NCBI RefSeq assembly: GCF_013450295.1
Contig: NZ_SKBR01000001.1
Span: forward strand, 1,562,501 to 1,626,500
DNA from: Streptomyces sp. AJS327
Lineage (GTDB): Bacteria; Actinomycetota; Actinomycetes; Streptomycetales; Streptomycetaceae
Length of the DNA stretch: 64,000 bases
Direction of reading: 5' to 3'
Shown here: positions 59,008 through 64,000 of the stretch, piece after piece
Position numbering within the stretch: position 1 is the first letter of the stretch
Layout of the letters: each line of letters begins with the position of its first letter
Translations under genes and position numbers: made by a program
The notes under the pieces: generated by a model
What the model saw: the letters and a program-made list of their open reading frames with translations, nothing else
Told to the model about the DNA's origin: nothing
The model's database searches: none

Positions 59008-62000
59008 ATGCCGGGTTTCACGCACCTGCGTGTCGCCTCCGGGTTCTCCCTGCGGTACGGCGCCGCCCACCCGGAGACGTACGCCGAACGGGCCGCCGAG
59101 CGCGGGATGGACGCCGTCGCGCTCACCGACCGCGACACCCTCGCCGGAGCGGTGCGCTTCGCCAAGGCGAGCGCCCGGGTCGGAGTGCGCCCGGTCTACG
59201 GGGTGGACCTGGCGGTGGAGGAGTGCCCGGAGGCGCCCAGCGCGGTGCGCCGCCGTCGCGCACCGGTCAAGGGCGGAGCGTTTGTCGATGAGTCGGCACA
59301 GCGGGCCGTCTTCCTGGCCCGCGACGGCGCCCACGGCTGGGCGCGGCTCTGCCAGCTGATCACCGCGGCCCACGCGGACGGCGGCGAACGCCCGCTGCTG
59401 CCCTGGGCGGAGCTGGGCGGGCCCGGGGTCACCGTGCTGCTCGGCGCCGACTCGGACGTGGGGCGGGCGCTGGCGGCCGGGCGGCCCGACCGCGCGGCCC
59501 GGCTGCTGGGCCGCTGGCGGGAGGTGTTCGGGGACGCGCTCCGGCTGAGCGTGGACGGCACCGCGCCGCTGCGGGAGGCCGCCCGGATACTGGGCCTGGC
59601 CGCCACCGAGGGGGTCGCCCCGGTGCTGACGAACGCGGTGCGCTACGCCGATCCGGGGGGCGGGGCGGTCGCCGACGTGCTGGACGCGGCGCGCCGTCTG
59701 GTCCCCATCGACGCGCGCGGCGCGGGGGACGGCGGGGAGCGGTGGCTGAAGGGGGCGGACGCCATGTCGGCGGTGGCCGAGACGGTCGCGGAGGCGGCCG
59801 GATACCGGCGGCGCACCGCGTGGCGGCTGCTGGAGTTGACGGAGTGGACGGCGGACGAGTGCCGGGTCGACCCCGAGGACGACATCGGGATCGGCCGGGT
59901 GCACTTCCCCGAGCCGCACCTGGTGGGCGCCGGACGGCGCACGGCGGAGCGGGTGCTGCGCTCCCGGTGCGCCGCCGGGATGGTCACCCGGCGCTACGAG
60001 CGGGAGCCGGAGCGGTGGCGGCGGCTGGAGGAGGAGCTGGCGGTCATCGAGGGGCTCGGCTTCTCCTCGTACTTCCTCACCGTCGCCGAGGTCACCGAGG
60101 ACGTGCGGGCCCGGGGGATCCGGGTGGCCGCGCGCGGCTCGGGCGCCGGTTCCCTGGTCTGCCATCTGCTGGGTGTCGCCCAGGCCGACCCGGTGGAACA
60201 CGGGCTGCTGATGGAGCGCTTCCTCTCGCCCGCCAGGGCCGTGCTCCCGGACATCGACATCGACGTGGAGTCCGCGCGGCGGCTGGAGGTCTACCGCGCG
60301 ATCTTCGACCGGTTCGGGCGGGAGCGGGTCGCCACTGTCGCGATGCCGGAGACCTACCGGGTGCGGCACGCCATCCGGGACGTGGGGGGCGCGCTGGGCA
60401 TGGACCCGGCCGAGGTCGACCGGCTCGCCAAGGCGTTCCCGCACATCAGGGCGCGGGACGCGCGCGCCGCGCTGGCCGAGCTGCCCGAGCTGGCCGGGGT
60501 CGCGGAGGAGCGGGGCGGGGACGAGCGCTTCTGGGGGCTGGTCGAGGCGCTGGACGCGCTCCCGCGCGGGATGGCCATGCACCCGTGCGGGGTGCTGCTC
60601 TCGGACGCCTCCCTCCTCTCCCGTACCCCCACCGTGCCCACCAGCGGCGAGGGCTTCGCGATGGCGCAGTTCGACAAGGAGGACGTGGAGGACCTGGGGC
60701 TGCTCAAGCTGGACGTGCTGGGGGTGCGGATGCAGTCGGCGATGGCGTACGCGGTGGCGGAGACCGAGCGGGCGACCGGGCGGCGGATCGACCTGGACGA
60801 CCCCGCCGACGTACCGCCCGGCGACCCCGCCACCTACGAGCTGATCCGCTCGACGGAGACGCTCGGCTGCTTCCAGATCGAGTCGCCGGGCCAGCGGGAC
60901 CTGGTCGGCCGGCTGCAACCGGCCACCTTCCACGACCTGGTTGTCGACATCTCGCTCTTCCGGCCCGGACCCGTGGCCGCCGACATGGTGAACCCCTTCA
61001 TCGAGACCCGGCACGGACGGCGGGCCGCCCGCTACCCCCACCCGGACCTGGAGCCCGCGCTGCGGGAGACCCACGGGGTGGTGGTCTTCCACGAGCAGAT
61101 CATCGAGATCCTCTCGACCATGACGGGCTGCGGCCGGGCCCGGGCGGACGAGGCGCGGCGGGCGCTCTCCGACGGGGAGCGGATGCCCCGGGTACGGGCC
61201 TGGTTCGAGCAGCGGGCGGCGCTCCGCGGCTACGCGCCGGAGGCCGTGGAGCGCACCTGGGAGATCGTGGAGGCGTTCGGTTCCTACGGTTTCTGCAAGG
61301 CGCACGCGGTCGCCTTCGCGGTGCCGACCTACCAGTCCGCGTGGCTCAAGGCGCACCATCCGGCCGCCTTCCTCGCCGGACTGCTGGAGCACGACCCGGG
61401 GATGTACCCCAAGCGGCTGCTGCTGGCGGACGCCCGGCGGCGTGGGGTTCCGGTGCTGCCGCTGGACGTGAACCACTCCGGCGCCTCCTACCGGATCGAA
61501 CTGGAGTCTGAATCTGGTGTGTGGGGGATACGGCTGGCCCTCAGCGAGGTGCGGGGGATCAGTGAGGCCGCCGCGGAACGGATCGCGGCGGAACAGCCCT
61601 ACGCCTCCCTTCCCGACTTCTGGCAGCGGGCCCGCCCACCCCGGCCGGTCGCCGAGGGGCTCGCGCGCACCGGCGCGCTGGACGTCTTCGCCCCCGGCGG
61701 GAACCGCCGGGACCTGCTGCTGCACCTCGCCGAACTGCACCGCTCCCAGCGGTCCGTGGGCGTGCGGGAGGAGCAGCTCGCGCTGGGCGAGGGGGAGCCC
61801 GCCGAGGGCGCGGCGCGGGAGCGGCCGGCCGGGGCGGAGCCCGCCGGGCTTCCCGACCTGGACGCGGGTGAGCGGCTGGGGGCCGAGCTGGACGTACTGG
61901 GGATGGACACCTCCCGGCACCTCATGAGCGACCACCACGCGTTCCTGCGCGAGCTGGGGGTCCGCCCGGCGCGTGAGCTGCGGGAGGTGCGGCACGGGGA

Positions 62001-62532
62001 GACGGTCCTGGTGGCCGGGGCCAAGGCGGCCACCCAGACCCCGCCGATCCGCTCCGGGAGGCGGGTCATCTTCACCACCCTGGACGACGGCACCGGGCTG
62101 GTCGACTGCGCCTTCTTCGACGACCCGCCACCCGGGCCCGGCGAGGGGCGGGACGCGGACGGCGGGGAGGAGACGTCCGCCCACACGGCCTGCGCGTACA
62201 CCGTCTTCCACTCCTGGCTGCTGCTGGTGCGGGGGGTGGTGCAGCGGCGCGGTCCGCGCAGCCTCAGCGTCGTCGGCTCCGCCGCCTGGGACCTGGGGGA
62301 GCTGGTCGAACTCCGGCGCACCGGCGGGCTGGACGCGGTGGCGGCCAGGCTGGCGCGGGAGCGGGGCGGGACGCCGCCCGCCGGGCGGGAGACCGGCGGC
62401 GGACGCACCGTCGAGGTCGCGGGCGGCTACGCGATGCACCCCTGGGCCGACCTCCAGCCGGCCGGTGAACCGGCTGGCTCCCGGGGGGCCGCGCGGAAGC
62501 TGTGGCACTCCAGCCCGGGGAGCGCGGGATGA
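59008..62532 (+). CDS. dnaE2: Error-prone DNA polymerase III alpha subunit DnaE2
   Basis: A 1174-residue C-family polymerase of translesion type. The N-terminal PHP domain is present but its metal motifs look degenerate (HLRVAS where HLHxHS is usual, ALTDRDTL where TDHD is usual). The polymerase catalytic Asp pair lies in PDIDID (414-419), with the third acid in the VDISLFRPGP region. The thumb, fingers (HAVAFAVPTYQSAWLKAHHPAAF) and C-terminal OB fold (GRRVIFTTLDDGTGLVDCAFF) follow. DnaE2 with ImuB performs SOS mutagenesis and damage tolerance. GGGAGGTGA precedes ATG 59008. It overlaps imuB by four bases. Confidence 0.95.
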   Translation: MPGFTHLRVASGFSLRYGAAHPETYAERAAERGMDAVALTDRDTLAGAVRFAKASARVGVRPVYGVDLAVEECPEAPSAVRRRRAPVKGGAFVDESAQRAVFLARDGAHGWARLCQLITAAHADGGERPLLPWAELGGPGVTVLLGADSDVGRALAAGRPDRAARLLGRWREVFGDALRLSVDGTAPLREAARILGLAATEGVAPVLTNAVRYADPGGGAVADVLDAARRLVPIDARGAGDGGERWLKGADAMSAVAETVAEAAGYRRRTAWRLLELTEWTADECRVDPEDDIGIGRVHFPEPHLVGAGRRTAERVLRSRCAAGMVTRRYEREPERWRRLEEELAVIEGLGFSSYFLTVAEVTEDVRARGIRVAARGSGAGSLVCHLLGVAQADPVEHGLLMERFLSPARAVLPDIDIDVESARRLEVYRAIFDRFGRERVATVAMPETYRVRHAIRDVGGALGMDPAEVDRLAKAFPHIRARDARAALAELPELAGVAEERGGDERFWGLVEALDALPRGMAMHPCGVLLSDASLLSRTPTVPTSGEGFAMAQFDKEDVEDLGLLKLDVLGVRMQSAMAYAVAETERATGRRIDLDDPADVPPGDPATYELIRSTETLGCFQIESPGQRDLVGRLQPATFHDLVVDISLFRPGPVAADMVNPFIETRHGRRAARYPHPDLEPALRETHGVVVFHEQIIEILSTMTGCGRARADEARRALSDGERMPRVRAWFEQRAALRGYAPEAVERTWEIVEAFGSYGFCKAHAVAFAVPTYQSAWLKAHHPAAFLAGLLEHDPGMYPKRLLLADARRRGVPVLPLDVNHSGASYRIELESESGVWGIRLALSEVRGISEAAAERIAAEQPYASLPDFWQRARPPRPVAEGLARTGALDVFAPGGNRRDLLLHLAELHRSQRSVGVREEQLALGEGEPAEGAARERPAGAEPAGLPDLDAGERLGAELDVLGMDTSRHLMSDHHAFLRELGVRPARELREVRHGETVLVAGAKAATQTPPIRSGRRVIFTTLDDGTGLVDCAFFDDPPPGPGEGRDADGGEETSAHTACAYTVFHSWLLLVRGVVQRRGPRSLSVVGSAAWDLGELVELRRTGGLDAVAARLARERGGTPPAGRETGGGRTVEVAGGYAMHPWADLQPAGEPAGSRGAARKLWHSSPGSAG

Positions 62533-63623
62533 GCCGCGCGCTGTGGCCGGGGTCCCCCGCTCCGGGTGAGGACGTCCCAGGCGAGGACGCCCCAGGTGAG
62601 GACGCCCCGGGTGGGGGCCTCCCCGGCGTCCGGCCGCTCCGCGCCGGGGAGGAGCCGCCGCACGTGCTGTACGTGCGCTTCGACGCCCCCGTCGGGGAGT
62701 ACCCGGAGCTGCTCGGGCTGCTCGCCGACGTCACCCCCGTGACGCAGGCGCTGCCGCCGGACGCCGCGCTGCTCGATGTACGCGGCGCGCTGCGCTACTT
62801 CGGCCAGGACGCGGCCGGGCTCGGCCGCCTCATCCGCTGCCGCGCGCTCGCCCGGCACGGCAGCGACTGCGTCATCGGTGCCTCGGTCAACCCGCTGCTC
62901 GCGCGGATGGCCGCGGACGCCGGGGGGCCCGGCGCGGTGCGGGTGGTGCGGGCCGGGGAGGCGGCGGAGTTCCTGGCGGACAAGCCGGTGGCCGCGCTGC
63001 ACGGCGTGGGTCCGGCCACCGCGCGCATTCTCGTCGCGTACGGCCTGGACAGCGTCGGACGGCTGGCGGCGGCACCGCCCGGCACCGTGCAGCGGGTGCT
63101 CGGCGCCGCCCTGGGGCGCCGGCTCGTCGCGCGGGCCAGGGGCGTCGACCCCACCCCCGTCGTGCCGAGCGCCCCGGCCCGCTCGGTCGGCTCGGAACAC
63201 CGCTTCGACCGCGACGAGTTGGACCCGGAGCGGCGGCACCGGGCGCTGCTCGCCCTCGCGGACGGGCTGGGCTTCCGGATGCGGACGGAGGGGCAGGTGG
63301 CCCGGGTGCTGCACCTCACCGTCCGCTACGCCGACCGCTCCAGCACCGTCCGTAGCCGGACGCTGGCCGAACCCACCGCGCACACCCCGGTGCTGGCCGC
63401 CACCGCCTACGCGCTGCACGACGCGCTGGGCCTCCAGCGGGCCCGTGTCCGGTCGGTGGGTCTGCGGGCCGAGGAACTGATCCCGGTGGAGGAGGCCGTC
63501 CTCCAGCTCTCGCTGGACCCGCGGGCCGAGAAGGCGCGGCGTGCCGAGGCGGCGGCGGACCGGGCGCGGGTCCGCTTCGGCCCGGCGGCGGCGTATCCGG
63601 CGGGGGCGTTGGAGGCGGCCTGA
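62529..63623 (+). CDS. imuB: ImuB-like, catalytically dead Y-family polymerase
   Basis: A 364-residue Y-family polymerase homologue and DnaE2 partner. The N-terminal 40 residues contain PGEDAPGEDAP repeats coded by a DNA tandem repeat. The first acidic motif remains (RFDAP, Asp52) but the second, normally SxDE, is PDAALLDV (residues 77-84), so the catalytic Glu is missing. The thumb HhH VAALHGVGPATARILVAYGL and the little finger follow, and VLQLSLDPR near residue 325 resembles the beta-clamp binding motif QLSLF. It probably carries DnaE2 to the clamp. ATG overlaps the dnaE2 stop. The imuA' gene is not beside it. Confidence 0.9.
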   Translation: MSRALWPGSPAPGEDVPGEDAPGEDAPGGGLPGVRPLRAGEEPPHVLYVRFDAPVGEYPELLGLLADVTPVTQALPPDAALLDVRGALRYFGQDAAGLGRLIRCRALARHGSDCVIGASVNPLLARMAADAGGPGAVRVVRAGEAAEFLADKPVAALHGVGPATARILVAYGLDSVGRLAAAPPGTVQRVLGAALGRRLVARARGVDPTPVVPSAPARSVGSEHRFDRDELDPERRHRALLALADGLGFRMRTEGQVARVLHLTVRYADRSSTVRSRTLAEPTAHTPVLAATAYALHDALGLQRARVRSVGLRAEELIPVEEAVLQLSLDPRAEKARRAEAAADRARVRFGPAAAYPAGALEAA

Positions 63624-63666
63624 CGGGGCGAACACCCGGCGCCGTACGTGCCGTTGACGTATTCGC

Positions 63667-63685
63667 TATACCCACTAGGGGTATA
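63667..63685. promoter_or_regulatory. CsoR/CstR-type operator candidate
   Basis: TATACCC-ACTAG-GGGTATA is a perfect 7-bp inverted repeat with a 5-base spacer, the layout of operators of CsoR (copper) and CstR (sulfane sulfur) repressors. It overlaps the -10 region (TATATT) that follows TTGACG at 63653, and lies 9 bases before the next start codon. No csoR gene is in the window. Confidence 0.75.
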
Positions 63686-63693
63686 TTGGGGGC

Positions 63694-63861
63694 ATGCTGT
63701 CACTCACCAAGCAACTGGGGTCGGGGAGCCCGGTGCGGTCCTGCGTGGCCGCCTGCGGCCGGGTCTCCGGCGATATCGCCAGGGTCGAACTGCTACGCAA
63801 GGTGTGGGGGGTGTGTATGAGTCTCCGCGTCACTCTCACCGCGGGCTGTGACGGGCGGTGA
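63694..63861 (+). CDS. Possible 55-residue Cys-containing peptide
   Basis: An ATG opens 9 bases after the operator and runs 55 codons to a TGA, followed by a strong hairpin. The peptide begins MLSLTKQLGSGS and has four Cys (SCVAACGR, GVCMSL, AGCDGR). Composition is plausible for a small protein or regulatory leader, but no relative is recognised and there is only a GGGGG stretch upstream. It may be a leader peptide or be non-coding. Its expression should follow the operator at 63667. Confidence 0.45.
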   Translation: MLSLTKQLGSGSPVRSCVAACGRVSGDIARVELLRKVWGVCMSLRVTLTAGCDGR

Positions 63862-63885
63862 GGTGAGGGCGGTTGTCGCCCGAAG

Positions 63886-63919
63886 CGGTGGGCGCCGGTC
63901 GGCTGACCGGCGCCCACCG
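63886..63919 (+). terminator. Hairpin terminator after the small ORF
   Basis: A perfect 15-bp stem (63886-63900 with 63905-63919) with loop GGCT follows the small ORF by 25 bases. No T-run. Confidence 0.75.
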
Positions 63920-63964
63920 TGCTGTGTGGGTCCCGCCGGGGTGGGGACGTCCGGACGGTCGTAC

Positions 63965-63997
63965 GCGCGGGCCACGGGGTGTACCCGTGGCCCGCGC
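63965..63997 (-). terminator. Hairpin at the right edge
   Basis: GCGCGGGCCACGGG and CCCGTGGCCCGCGC form a perfect 14-bp stem with a 5-base loop. It may end a gene coming from beyond the window, direction not determined. Confidence 0.55.
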
Positions 63998-64000
63998 TCG

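Noticed and set aside
58516..62508. A 1330-codon frame antisense to dnaE2
   Set aside because: It is a high-GC shadow of dnaE2, with Arg/Gly/Pro-dominated composition and no domain.

Overview
The window is a 64-kb piece of a very GC-rich actinobacterial chromosome, almost certainly Streptomyces or a close relative. The signs are strong G/C at third codon positions, many GTG starts with GGAGG-type ribosome binding sites, a desferrioxamine (des) cluster, a SepF paralogue, a ParA/ScpA/ScpB/RluB run, and a gene order (imuB, dnaE2 ... der, plsC, cmk, tyrA ... rluB, scpB, scpA, parA, ald ... pyrG ... recN, nadK, tlyA) that matches, from memory, the SCO1738-SCO1785 part of the S. coelicolor core. 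All identifications rest on reading the sequence; no database search was run.

Layout. (1) 1-1810: the 3' half of a 23S rRNA, a 5S rRNA and a rho-independent terminator. (2) 1.9-3.8 kb: an odd R/G/D-rich protein with a TPR-like core. (3) 4.0-9.4 kb: desABCD, a desferrioxamine siderophore operon behind an iron box, without desE or desF. (4) 9.6-15 kb: a DUF1015 protein, a HAD phosphatase, and a divergent siderophore-interacting reductase / orphan ABC ATPase pair around a perfect 25-bp iron palindrome. (5) 15.3-19.5 kb: small protein, tlyA, nadK, recN. (6) 20-30.5 kb: a glycosyltransferase, a GH15 glucoamylase-like enzyme, pyrG, a NUDIX hydrolase, a STAND-type NTPase with an Arg in the P-loop, and alanine dehydrogenase. 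(7) 30.5-37 kb: a 980-bp gene-free stretch with two ~27-bp direct repeats, then parA, a ribbon-helix-helix-like gene, scpA, scpB, rluB, tightly packed. (8) 37-44 kb: a NarL-type two-component pair, a DUF952 protein, tyrA, cmk, plsC, der. (9) 44-58 kb: two unknown conserved-looking proteins, an Rpf/LysM secreted protein, an unknown protein, an I78-type inhibitor-like miniprotein, a PAP2 phosphatase, a PIG-V-like membrane mannosyltransferase, an MFS exporter, a SepF-like protein, a secreted S1 protease and aspartate-semialdehyde dehydrogenase. (10) 58-64 kb: a sugar O-acetyltransferase, a perfect SOS box, dnaE2-imuB, and a CsoR/CstR-like operator in front of a 55-codon Cys-containing ORF.

The genes form a few functional groups: iron acquisition under DmdR/IdeR-type control (desABCD, SIP, ABC ATPase); genome maintenance (recN, parA-scpAB, dnaE2-imuB under LexA); translation and rRNA modification (rRNA, tlyA, rluB, der); core metabolism (nadK, pyrG, ald, tyrA, cmk, plsC, asd); and cell envelope (rpf, GH15, glycosyltransferases, sepF paralogue). 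No tRNA, insertion sequence, prophage or CRISPR array was seen.

The less explained signals are the ParA/RHH/condensin module with upstream repeats, the RGG-like protein beside the rRNA operon, the K-to-R P-loop NTPase, and the metal/sulfur-type operator at the right edge.
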